Assembly (NCBI GenBank): GCA_021648745.1
Contig: JAKISE010000080.1
Span: 1-15,356 of the forward strand
Direction: 5' to 3'
DNA: 15,356 nt
Source: Cyclobacteriaceae bacterium
GTDB taxonomy: Bacteria > Bacteroidota > Bacteroidia > Cytophagales > Cyclobacteriaceae
In this document: positions 1 to 7,889 of the stretch, one piece after another
Numbering within the stretch: the first letter of the stretch is position 1
Layout: each line of letters begins with the position of its first letter
Made by a program: the position numbers and the translations under genes
The notes under the pieces: generated by a model
Seen by the model: only the letters and a program-made list of their open reading frames with translations
Databases searched by the model: none
What the model was told of the DNA's origin: nothing

Positions 1-1
1 T

Positions 2-181
2 TATAAACTACCAAGCGACTACGTTTTAAAAGGACAACGAAAAGTGAAGTCAATTATGGTGGAAATAATCTCTACCAAAGGGGATAAAAAGGAATTCTTC
101 TTTCAGAGCACAAAACAAGCAGGCGATTTTCTCGAAAATTTTGATTTTGATGGAACTGATTCGTCTGAATTAAAATTTTAG
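2..181 (+). CDS. 3' end of an unrecognised protein (partial)
   Basis: An open frame enters from the left edge and ends at TAG 179-181, giving the last 59 residues of a protein whose start lies outside the window. The tail is charged and rich in Lys, Phe and Asp, with no cysteine, membrane segment or recognisable motif; it ends in an acidic stretch followed by ELKF. An in-frame ATG at 56 could in principle start a 41-residue peptide, but the frame is open upstream of it, so a C-terminal fragment is the simpler reading. I do not recognise the family. It is followed by a 145-bp gap before the protease gene on the same strand. Confidence 0.5.
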   Translation, partial: YKLPSDYVLKGQRKVKSIMVEIISTKGDKKEFFFQSTKQAGDFLENFDFDGTDSSELKF

Positions 182-264
182 AAGACCTTGTTCTCGAAAA
201 CTCTAGCTTAGCCACTCATGTAATAAAGGGGCTCTTTCATAAACTTACTGTGGCTATAATCCGT

Positions 265-272
265 TATTTTTG
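265..272 (+). promoter_or_regulatory. Possible Bacteroidota -7 promoter box before the protease gene
   Basis: The octamer TATTTTTG matches the TAnnTTTG -7 consensus of the Bacteroidota primary sigma factor and lies 54 nt before ATG 327. No clear TTTG -33 element is seen at the usual spacing upstream, so this is only a candidate. The rest of 182-326 is AT-rich and shows no strong hairpin. Confidence 0.25.
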
Positions 273-326
273 TTGACTGATATATTAATTTAAGATAATA
301 ATTCGATCGTGAGAATTAGTGAAAAG

Positions 327-2438
327 ATGAAGAAAAGATTATTAATAATAATACCGATTGTACTCGCTTTAGCAAGCTTTGCACTACTCCCCGTTAGTAA
401 GGAAGTTAGTTTTGATAAGGTGAATGAGATGCCGGTATTTGAGCTCAAGTACCAGATTAACGATACTATTAAAGTATTATACCCTGAGCCAAAAAATGTA
501 AACGAAACGGTTCTGATAACTGAACTACTTAAAAGGTTTCATTATAAGAAAGTTCCGTTGAATGATTCGCTATCTAATGTGATCTATAATAACTATTTAG
601 AAAAACTTGACAATACTAAATTATACTTTTTAGCTTCTGATATTGCCTCGTTTGATACTTACAAGTTTGAAATTGATGACATGTTAAAAGCTGGTAATAT
701 TGGCGTGCCATATCAAATTTTTGCGGTATTTAAAGAGCGCTATTATCAACGCATTGCTTACGTAAATCATCTACTAGCCCAAGATTTTGATTTTACGAAA
801 GACGAATATTTTAATTTAGAAAGAGATGACGTTCTCTTCTGTACAACTACAGATGAACAGAATGAACTTTGGAGAAAGTATATAAAAAGCGAATTATTGA
901 GCTCTATATTAAACGACAAGACAGTACCCGAAGCAAAAGAAGCTTTAAAGAAAAGATATACAAGGTACCAAACGAGCATTCAACAATATAATAGCGCAGA
1001 TGTTTATCAAATTTTTATGAATAGCTATATGGAGTCACTTGATCCTCATACAAGTTATTTTAACCCTATAACCGCTGAGAATTTTGACATTGAAATGAGC
1101 AAATCTTTAGAAGGGATTGGTGCTCGACTAAGCAAAGATGGGGACTATACAGTTGTATATTCCATTGTGCCAGGTGGGCCAGCGTTTAAAGGTGATGAGC
1201 TGCATGATAATGATAAAATTGTAGGTGTTGCCCAAGGCGAAGAAGGCGAAATGGTAGATGTAGTAGGGTGGAGAAATGATGATGTTGTTCAGCTAATAAG
1301 AGGAAAAAAAGGCACATTAGTTCGGCTAAGTGTTCTTAAAGCAGAAAGCGGAGTGTCTTCCAAACCTCAGATAGTGGAGATTGTGAGAGATAAAATAAAT
1401 TTAGAAGATGCCCGTGCAGAAAGCAAGGTGTATGAGTTTGTTAAAGATGGGAAACCTTACCGCTTAGGGGTTATAAATATACCTTCCTTTTACAAGGATT
1501 TTAAAAATGCGCAGAGCGGTGATGAAGAATTTAATAGCACAACACGAGACGTGGAAAAGCTTATTGCAGATTTGGATAAAAAGGAAGTTGACGGATTATT
1601 AATTGACCTTAGGCGAAACGGTGGTGGAGCATTAGATGAAGCGGTAGAGCTTACTGGTTTGTTCGTGGATTATGGTCCGGTAGTACAGGTAAAGGATTAT
1701 AGCAATAGAATTCACCAAGAAGACGACAAAAGTAACCGTGTGCTTTATAATGGCCCTTTAACGGTTCTTACAAGTAGACTAAGCGCCTCTGCATCTGAAA
1801 TATTTGCAGCAGCTATTCAAGACTATAAAAGAGGAGTAATCATTGGTGAGCAATCGTTTGGGAAAGGTACCGTCCAAAGCTTAATTGGTTTACAACAATA
1901 TATTCCTGAGGAAAAAGAGAAATTAGGTCAATTAAAATTAACAACAGCCAAGTTCTACCGAATTAATGGAGGAAGTACCCAAAATTTAGGGGTAACTCCA
2001 GATGTTAAGCTCCCTTCGGCTTTTGATCATAGCGAAGTAGGTGAAGCCTCTTACCCAAGTGCATTAAAATGGGATAAAATTCCTTCTGCAAATTACAATT
2101 TAGATAATACCATTACAGACGAATTTTTAGCTGAACTTAATCAAGAGTTTTTACGAAGAGCCAAAACAGATAGTGATTTAAAAGAATTGATAGCTGATTT
2201 AGATAGACTGAAGGAGCGTAGAAATATTAAAAAAATTAGCTTGAACGAAGCTCAGAGGAGAAAAGAAATAGAGGAGGAGGAAAAACTAAAACCAACTGCC
2301 GGAGAGCTTGAATCTATTAATTATTCGAAAGAAGGTATAACCAGTTCTACTTCTGAAGAAAAATTGAAACTAAAGGACGTGTATTTAGAGGAAGGCTTAC
2401 TTATTTTAGCAGATGTCGTAAGTTTGACAGACGCATAA
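327..2438 (+). CDS. prc: Carboxy-terminal processing protease, Prc/Tsp type (peptidase S41)
   Basis: Periplasmic serine protease that degrades or trims proteins from their C-terminal end. Residue numbers are from ATG 327 (703 aa; E. coli Prc is 682). Residues 1-22 form a signal peptide or membrane anchor (MKKR followed by a hydrophobic run) with no lipobox Cys. An alpha-helical N-terminal region follows, then a PDZ domain at about 263-345, which in this family senses substrate tails, and the S41 core at about 375-560. The motif SASASEIF contains the nucleophile Ser488; Asp499 and Lys513 (in FGKGT) lie 11 and 25 residues later, the same spacing as Ser430/Asp441/Lys455 of E. coli Prc. The charged C-terminal region of about 130 residues fits the tail-specific-protease C-terminal domain. 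An in-frame GTG at 309 would add six residues, but ATG 327 puts the signal peptide at the N-terminus. No Shine-Dalgarno sequence is seen. The ABC transporter gene begins 46 bp downstream and may be co-transcribed. Confidence 0.93.
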   Translation: MKKRLLIIIPIVLALASFALLPVSKEVSFDKVNEMPVFELKYQINDTIKVLYPEPKNVNETVLITELLKRFHYKKVPLNDSLSNVIYNNYLEKLDNTKLYFLASDIASFDTYKFEIDDMLKAGNIGVPYQIFAVFKERYYQRIAYVNHLLAQDFDFTKDEYFNLERDDVLFCTTTDEQNELWRKYIKSELLSSILNDKTVPEAKEALKKRYTRYQTSIQQYNSADVYQIFMNSYMESLDPHTSYFNPITAENFDIEMSKSLEGIGARLSKDGDYTVVYSIVPGGPAFKGDELHDNDKIVGVAQGEEGEMVDVVGWRNDDVVQLIRGKKGTLVRLSVLKAESGVSSKPQIVEIVRDKINLEDARAESKVYEFVKDGKPYRLGVINIPSFYKDFKNAQSGDEEFNSTTRDVEKLIADLDKKEVDGLLIDLRRNGGGALDEAVELTGLFVDYGPVVQVKDYSNRIHQEDDKSNRVLYNGPLTVLTSRLSASASEIFAAAIQDYKRGVIIGEQSFGKGTVQSLIGLQQYIPEEKEKLGQLKLTTAKFYRINGGSTQNLGVTPDVKLPSAFDHSEVGEASYPSALKWDKIPSANYNLDNTITDEFLAELNQEFLRRAKTDSDLKELIADLDRLKERRNIKKISLNEAQRRKEIEEEEKLKPTAGELESINYSKEGITSSTSEEKLKLKDVYLEEGLLILADVVSLTDA

Positions 2439-2484
2439 ATTAGGATACCCACCAAAGCCTAACAGCTTTTGACTTTAGCACTAA

Positions 2485-5400
2485 ATGAATGAAGAGCTAT
2501 TAATGTTGATAGTTCGCCTTTTTGCCATTGTTGCAAAAGAGCGGATTACAGAAGATGAACGCAATAATTTAAGAGAGTTTCTTCTAATTCATGTTTCTCA
2601 TGATAGCATTTCTTATTTCATAGAAATTTTTGATAAAGAAGTCACTGAAATTTCAAACCACCACGACCTTGACAATACAGACTCTGAAACAGCTGAATAC
2701 ATAGCTGATTGGGCAAAGGTACTTGATATCTGTAAGGTAATTAACGAAAGCCTTACCAAGCAACAAAAACTGGTTTTGCTTTTAAAGCTTATTGAATTAA
2801 TGCTCCAAGATGATGAAATATCGGAGCGCCAAAGTAATCTTATATTTTATATTAGTGAGGCGATTCATATTAGCCAGCAAGAAACAGACCTAATAAAGAT
2901 GTTTTTAACGGGTCAAGACACGGAAGACCTCGACTATAAAGAAATTCTAATTGTTGACGAAGGCTCTACTAAGCATAAACAAAAATCAGCTCATATTGTT
3001 TCTAGAAGCTTAACAGGTATGATTGTGGTGTTGCGAATTGCTGACGCTGGCGCCTATTTTATTAAATATTTAGGTATTTCTAACTTAACACTAAACGGGA
3101 ATCATTTTAGAAGTCGTAAAATATATGTATTTCCTACAGGTAGCATTATTAGGGGTAATAAAATTAACTCTATTTATTACAGTGATGTTGTTTCAAAATT
3201 TATCAAAGAAGAAACCGTAATTAATATTTCGTTTGAGGCTCAAAATATCTACCATGAGTTTAAATCAGGTGTTATTGGGCTGCAAAATATAAATATATCG
3301 GAAGAAGGGGGTAAGCTAGTTGGTATTATGGGGGCCTCAGGCTCTGGTAAATCAACCCTATTGAGCATTCTTGATGGAACCTCAAAGCCAACACAAGGCA
3401 CAGTACTACTTAATGGAAAGGACTTATATAACGACTCTGAGAGTTTAACTGGCGTTATTGGCTTAGTACCTCAGGACGACTTCTTAATAGAAGAACTCTC
3501 GGTGTATCAAAATCTATATTACGCGGCTCGTTTAACATTTGGCAATCACACCATTGATGAAACACATAAATTAGTTCAAAGTACCCTAAAGAGCTTAGGG
3601 TTATCAGAAACTAAGGATTTGCTCGTAGGCTCTACTTTGGAAAAAACGATTAGTGGTGGTCAGCGTAAACGACTGAACATTGGGTTAGAGTTACTTCGAA
3701 AACCAAGTGTTCTATTTGTAGATGAACCAACTTCGGGCTTGTCTTCCAATGACTCGATTAATATTATGGATTTGCTCAAAGAGTTATCGTTACAGGGCAA
3801 GTTAATTTTTGTGGTTATTCATCAGCCATCTTCTGACATATTTAAAATGTTTGACCAGCTAATTATATTAGATGTTGGTGGGTATCAGGTGTATTATGGC
3901 AACCCGGTAGAGGCCTTAGTGTACTTTAAAACCATAGTAAATATGGTTAATAAAGACCAAGGTGCTTGTATGGAATGTGGCAATATAAAGTCGGAGCAGA
4001 TCTTTAATATTTTGGAGAATAAAGTAGTTAACGAATATGGTCGATTTACTGAAAATCGGAGAATTTCTGCGGCTAAATGGCACGAGTATTTTCGAAATAA
4101 AATTACCATTCCTACGGTTGAACGGTCTAATGAACCCATTGAAATAAGTCAAAAAAACCCTGGGCGCTTTCAGCAATTGAAAATTTTTGGGATTAGAGAC
4201 ATTCGAACCAAGCTTGCTAATAAACAATATTTGTTTATTACATTTTTAGAAGCACCTGTACTTGCTATTTTCTTAGGAATGCTAATTAGGTATTATGAAA
4301 AGTTAAACGGAGACTCCACTTATTTATTTATGAATAATGACAACATACCTGTTTACTTTTTTATGACAGTTATTATTGCGCTATTCATTGGGCTTACTTT
4401 AAGTGCAGAAGAGCTTATAAAGGATAGAAAGATGCTTCAAAGAGAGTCGTTCTTGCATCTGAGTAGGGCGAGTTATCTAGCCTCAAAAATTGGAGTTCAG
4501 TTTTCGATTTCGGCTATTCAAACCCTAAGCTTTGTAATTATTGGCAATCTTATATTAGGAGTAAACGGCATGACTATTTCTATGTGGGCTATAATGTTTT
4601 TCACCGCTGGGTTTGCCAACTTATTAGGATTAAACATCTCATCAGCATTTAAATCAGCTGTTACAGTTTACATTCTTATTCCTTTATTGGTTATCCCTCA
4701 ATTGGTTCTAAGCGGTGTAATTATAAGCTTCGATAAATTTAACCCACAGCTTAGCAATTTAGATAAAGTGCCAGCGGTAGGCAATTTAATGGCTTCGAGA
4801 TGGGCTTTTGAAGCGCTTGTGGTAGAGCAGTTTAAGCATAACGCTTTTGCTAGGCAATTTTACGCCTATGATAGAGAAATTGCTCTTGCTGATTATTATG
4901 CCACCTATTATGTACCCACATTAGAAACCCACCTTTCAGAAATAGGTAATAAGTTTGATGTACTAGTAGAAAACCCTGACTCAATAAAAATTGTAAAAAG
5001 ACATTTAGACATATTAAAATATGAGATTGATAGGCAGTTAAAGCTTGTAGGAGCTGAAAATTTTAGTAATATAAATTCTATTGAACTGTCTAAATTTGAT
5101 AGAGAAATATATAATGAAACGGAAATATTTTTATCAACATTAAAGAAATTCTACCATAACAAGCACCAACGTTGGAACCGCAAAATTGATAGTATTAAAT
5201 TTCTATTGACAGATACACCCAGTGGGTTGGAGCTTCAACAGTTTCTAAGAACTAGAAACTTTAACAAGTCGCTCAGTGACATGCTTCAAGGAAAAGGAGC
5301 AACTACAAGAATTGTTGAAGGAAAGGGTGAACTTATCCAAAAAATATACCCTATATACTACCGGCCTGATGAATCGAATTTTGTTGAAATAGCCAGTGAG

Positions 5401-5583
5401 TTTTATGCACCTGAAAAAATAATAGGACACAAAAAAATCGACACCCTTTTTGTTAATATACTTGTAATTATTCTTATGACCCTATTTTTAATAATTAGTC
5501 TTTACTTCGATTGGCTTAAAAAACTTATGAATTGGATAGAAGACTTTAAACTCAATAGAAAGTACAAAAAAAACAGCGAATGA
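2485..5583 (+). CDS. TerB-ABCG-like ABC transporter, ATPase and permease fused
   Basis: Inner-membrane half transporter of 1032 aa; substrate unknown. Residues 1-140 are helical and resemble TerB-like domains; about 150-255 is beta-rich and somewhat FHA-like. The ATPase follows: Walker A GASGSGKS (283-290), signature ISGGQ (389-393), Walker B ending in Asp413-Glu414, and switch His446 in VIHQPSS. The D-loop reads SGLSS rather than SGLDS. A linker near residue 490 carries a CMECG (CxxC) motif. Six hydrophobic segments lie near 582-603, 619-642, 669-692, 695-716, 725-748 and 987-1008, in the nucleotide-binding-domain-first order of ABCG/White proteins. About 240 hydrophilic residues separate segments 5 and 6, far more than the usual ABCG external loop, and should lie outside the membrane. 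The family fold is secure; the TerB and FHA assignments are by eye. It lies 46 bp after prc and ends 12 bp from a convergent gene. The start is ATG 2485, with no Shine-Dalgarno sequence. Confidence 0.88.
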   Translation: MNEELLMLIVRLFAIVAKERITEDERNNLREFLLIHVSHDSISYFIEIFDKEVTEISNHHDLDNTDSETAEYIADWAKVLDICKVINESLTKQQKLVLLLKLIELMLQDDEISERQSNLIFYISEAIHISQQETDLIKMFLTGQDTEDLDYKEILIVDEGSTKHKQKSAHIVSRSLTGMIVVLRIADAGAYFIKYLGISNLTLNGNHFRSRKIYVFPTGSIIRGNKINSIYYSDVVSKFIKEETVINISFEAQNIYHEFKSGVIGLQNINISEEGGKLVGIMGASGSGKSTLLSILDGTSKPTQGTVLLNGKDLYNDSESLTGVIGLVPQDDFLIEELSVYQNLYYAARLTFGNHTIDETHKLVQSTLKSLGLSETKDLLVGSTLEKTISGGQRKRLNIGLELLRKPSVLFVDEPTSGLSSNDSINIMDLLKELSLQGKLIFVVIHQPSSDIFKMFDQLIILDVGGYQVYYGNPVEALVYFKTIVNMVNKDQGACMECGNIKSEQIFNILENKVVNEYGRFTENRRISAAKWHEYFRNKITIPTVERSNEPIEISQKNPGRFQQLKIFGIRDIRTKLANKQYLFITFLEAPVLAIFLGMLIRYYEKLNGDSTYLFMNNDNIPVYFFMTVIIALFIGLTLSAEELIKDRKMLQRESFLHLSRASYLASKIGVQFSISAIQTLSFVIIGNLILGVNGMTISMWAIMFFTAGFANLLGLNISSAFKSAVTVYILIPLLVIPQLVLSGVIISFDKFNPQLSNLDKVPAVGNLMASRWAFEALVVEQFKHNAFARQFYAYDREIALADYYATYYVPTLETHLSEIGNKFDVLVENPDSIKIVKRHLDILKYEIDRQLKLVGAENFSNINSIELSKFDREIYNETEIFLSTLKKFYHNKHQRWNRKIDSIKFLLTDTPSGLELQQFLRTRNFNKSLSDMLQGKGATTRIVEGKGELIQKIYPIYYRPDESNFVEIASEFYAPEKIIGHKKIDTLFVNILVIILMTLFLIISLYFDWLKKLMNWIEDFKLNRKYKKNSE

Positions 5584-5595
5584 GTAAGTCGAGAT

Positions 5596-6888
5596 TTATA
5601 AAGTTGAAGCCGTTCTAGGAGAACTTAAAATCTGATGAAAGGCTTCCCATCGTTTTTGAGAGCCATCTCCAAATTCTTCAACAAATTCTTTAATCATCTG
5701 TTCTCCTAAGGAGTAGTTAAGTACATAACTTCTGTACGAGGTATAGAATTTGAGTCTTTGTGTTGCGCGTTCTTCCGAATATAGCAGGTATTTTTGAATC
5801 AATTTAGTTGCATCTTCTTTCAAAAGGGTTCCTTCCAAATAGTCTTTAGCTATATTAATTTCTACAAAATTTAACTGCTTTCTAATTTTTTGAATTTTGT
5901 AATAGCTATCAGCCATACTTGAATCAATTCCTGCTAAAGGAAATAGCACTTTTTTTTCATAGACCAGTCGTTCATCTTCAGGAAACGCCATTTCAATGCC
6001 GTAATTAGCACTGCCCTCCGCTATAAACGATTGAGGGCTGAAAAGAGGGTAGATGGTCATTTCTATATACCCTTTTTTGTTAACAAGGTTTTTCTCTAGC
6101 ATTACATTATACACATGGTGACCGGGGTAGCCTTCATGACAAGCCAAGTCAATGGCTCTTTCAATATAAATGGGCAAATCTGTGTTGATTTGTATTAGAC
6201 TTTTATAATTTCCTTGGTACCAATTATAGCCACTCCAAGGCTTTTCGGTAACATAAGTCAGTTCGAAGTTCTCGTTTTCAGGAAGTTCTATTTGTTTAGA
6301 AACCCTTTGCTTTGCTTCAGTAATAGCGGTAGTAAACACAATCTCAAGTTTATCAAAAGGGATAATAAATTGTTCGCTATAGGCCAAATAACGATCTATC
6401 AGCTCTCCTTTGCCAGGTACAAGTTCTTCTAGGGAAAGTATCAAGCTTTCAAAATGAGCGTATGATAAATGCGTTGGGGTTATATCATATAAGTTTTGAG
6501 CTTCAAAATCAAAAGGCAATCGCTTTCCAGAAAGTATATCAAGCCTTGTAGAAACCGCATTTAATTGTTTTGATAAAAAATTTCTACGCAATTTCATTGC
6601 AGGATCGCAGGTAGTGGGGTCTATCAACTCCATTCTATGTGCCAAATTATTGACTTGCCACTTTAATTCTTGATAAGGTAACAAATCGCTTACTTGGCTC
6701 GATGGTTTCCATTTTTCAGGGCCATAATAAGCATCAACAAATGAATTATCGTACTTACCTACTTCTAAGCATAGCTTTACATAGGCTTCAGCAATGTCAT
6801 CAATCGTTTCTTGATTTGATTTATTATTAGTTGTGCAGCTAATGATTAAGCCTGCTGTCAGCAATAAAAAATAATTTAATTTGTTCAT
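5596..6888 (-). CDS. Lipoprotein with DUF885-like HEGYPGHH metallopeptidase motif
   Basis: Predicted lipoprotein of 430 aa. The N-terminus has a hydrophobic stretch ending in LIISC, a lipobox with Cys18 as the lipidated residue, followed by a polar Thr/Asn/Ser linker. The core carries HEGYPGHH at residues 251-258 and, about 40 residues later, AEGSANYG with Glu291. This pairing resembles the HExxPGHH and EGWAxY motifs of DUF885 proteins, where His and Glu are thought to bind a metal, so a zinc-dependent peptidase-like role is inferred. It is shorter than typical DUF885 proteins (about 550-600 aa). ATG 6888 is preferred over an in-frame GTG at 6903 because it places the signal peptide at the N-terminus. 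It lies directly downstream of the beta-barrel-like gene on the same strand (19-nt gap from ATG), so the two are probably one transcript. The substrate is unknown. Confidence 0.7.
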   Translation of the reverse strand: MNKLNYFLLLTAGLIISCTTNNKSNQETIDDIAEAYVKLCLEVGKYDNSFVDAYYGPEKWKPSSQVSDLLPYQELKWQVNNLAHRMELIDPTTCDPAMKLRRNFLSKQLNAVSTRLDILSGKRLPFDFEAQNLYDITPTHLSYAHFESLILSLEELVPGKGELIDRYLAYSEQFIIPFDKLEIVFTTAITEAKQRVSKQIELPENENFELTYVTEKPWSGYNWYQGNYKSLIQINTDLPIYIERAIDLACHEGYPGHHVYNVMLEKNLVNKKGYIEMTIYPLFSPQSFIAEGSANYGIEMAFPEDERLVYEKKVLFPLAGIDSSMADSYYKIQKIRKQLNFVEINIAKDYLEGTLLKEDATKLIQKYLLYSEERATQRLKFYTSYRSYVLNYSLGEQMIKEFVEEFGDGSQKRWEAFHQILSSPRTASTL

Positions 6889-6907
6889 CTTACATATTTC
6901 CACTCGT

Positions 6908-7606
6908 TTACCTTCTTCTTCCTGAACTAAATATGAGCCCTATAGAAATTTCGAGTCCTGTATAATCTAACTTAGCATCACTCAAATCAACACTAGTAGA
7001 AGAAACTAAACTATTTGCATCCACTCCTTTAACGGTACCTTGTAAATTAAGTTTAGCACCACCCACATAATAGTTTGCACCTAATGTAATTCCAAATTGC
7101 CTGTTTAAGTATTGAATCAGTTCTAGACCAAATTCATAGCCAAATCCAATATTATTGGTAAATGTAAAATCTGAATTAGCAATCTCAAGATCGAGGTAGT
7201 TGAGCATAGCTCTATCAATGTTGCCATAATTTAGTTTGGTGCCAAAATTATAGAAGGCAAATCCTCCCCCCTTAATAAGAAATACTGTGTTTTTGCTTCC
7301 TAAACTTATTACAGCTTCTAGCGGCACCATTACATTAAAAAAAGGACCTACCATTGGCTTTCGGGTATCAATAGGCTCATTTGTTGTAATGCTCATACCA
7401 CTCATACGATATAGCGAACCCCCAATGTCAATGCTAAAAATACCAGCACTTGCCAATGATACACCTCGAATGGATAGCGGACTAATAGGTGCAGAAAAGT
7501 AGCCATTTTTAGGTAAAAAAAAGGAGGCAGAAATGCCAAAATCTTGAGATAAAGCGTTTAGGGATAATAATATGCTTACAAGGGTGAATAATGCTAGCTT
7601 CTTCAT
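6908..7606 (-). CDS. Secreted outer-membrane beta-barrel-like protein
   Basis: A protein of 232 aa with a clear signal peptide (MKKLALFTL, then a hydrophobic stretch to about residue 20, ALSQ at the cleavage region). The mature part is Gly-, Ser- and aromatic-rich with short alternating hydrophobic stretches such as FAFYNFG, NIGFGYEFG and LEISIGLIF, as in small outer-membrane beta-barrels. The last strand is followed by SSGRRR rather than a terminal aromatic residue, which is not the usual barrel C-terminus. No specific family is recognised and no function is proposed. ATG 7606 is chosen over an upstream in-frame TTG at 7630 because it begins the signal peptide. It is the first gene of a two-gene minus-strand unit with the DUF885-like lipoprotein, suggesting that both work at the cell envelope. 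Confidence 0.6.
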   Translation of the reverse strand: MKKLALFTLVSILLSLNALSQDFGISASFFLPKNGYFSAPISPLSIRGVSLASAGIFSIDIGGSLYRMSGMSITTNEPIDTRKPMVGPFFNVMVPLEAVISLGSKNTVFLIKGGGFAFYNFGTKLNYGNIDRAMLNYLDLEIANSDFTFTNNIGFGYEFGLELIQYLNRQFGITLGANYYVGGAKLNLQGTVKGVDANSLVSSTSVDLSDAKLDYTGLEISIGLIFSSGRRR

Positions 7607-7764
7607 GTGATTTGATTCAGTAAATAGCAATGATAAATACTTCTATGCACTAAATGATTAACAATCTGCAACTTTGAGTTATATTTACTTTAAGAATACT
7701 GCCAGATTGCATTGAAGCCATTAAGGCTCCAAGAACAAGTAAAATAACGATGGAATACGTATGT

Positions 7765-7849
7765 TGTTTACTTTAAAGTTGGCTCAGATTTAAGTATTAA
7801 ATTTGCAACGGAAAAATCTTTATGCATTAATCTACATTTAAAGTAAACA
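7765..7849. repeat. 13-bp perfect inverted repeat upstream of the ParA gene
   Basis: The left arm TGTTTACTTTAAA at 7765-7777 is the exact reverse complement of TTTAAAGTAAACA at 7837-7849, separated by 59 bp. The right arm ends 40 bp before ATG 7890 of the ParA gene, about where a -33 region would sit. An imperfect third copy, in the same direction as the left arm, lies at 7684-7693. A regulator-binding site or a centromere-like site for the ParA partner are both possible. The motif does not match the standard chromosomal parS palindrome. The arms are very AT-rich, so chance is not excluded. Confidence 0.45.
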
Positions 7850-7857
7850 GCTATAAA

Positions 7858-7866
7858 TATTGTTTG
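7858..7866 (+). promoter_or_regulatory. Weak -7-like box before the ParA gene
   Basis: TATTGTTTG resembles the Bacteroidota TAnnTTTG box but with three rather than two spacer bases. It lies 23 nt before ATG 7890, and the right arm of the inverted repeat (7837-7849) falls 8 bp upstream of it. No clear TTTG -33 element is present. Confidence 0.2.
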
Positions 7867-7889
7867 TCACATTAATTTCAAGTTAATAA

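Larger units (their letters stand above)
7607..7889. other. Divergent intergenic region between the beta-barrel-like and ParA genes
   Basis: About 280 bp of AT-rich DNA with no convincing reading frame. It must hold the promoters of two divergent transcripts. It contains a 13-bp inverted repeat (listed separately), a partial third copy of its half-site (TTTACTTTAA at 7684-7693), and a weak AGCC/GGCT stem at 7716-7728. No good TAnnTTTG box was found for the minus-strand gene. Confidence 0.6.

Noticed and set aside
309..326. GTG start at 309 for the protease
   Set aside because: It adds six residues before the signal peptide and has no Shine-Dalgarno support; ATG 327 directly starts the MKKR signal sequence.
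2454..2469. AAAGC/GCTTT hairpin between the protease and transporter genes
   Set aside because: Only 5 bp of stem with a 6-nt loop and a short T run; too weak to call a terminator.
7607..7889. Chromosomal parS site in the intergenic region
   Set aside because: The inverted repeat does not match the conserved parS palindrome and no ParB gene is nearby.
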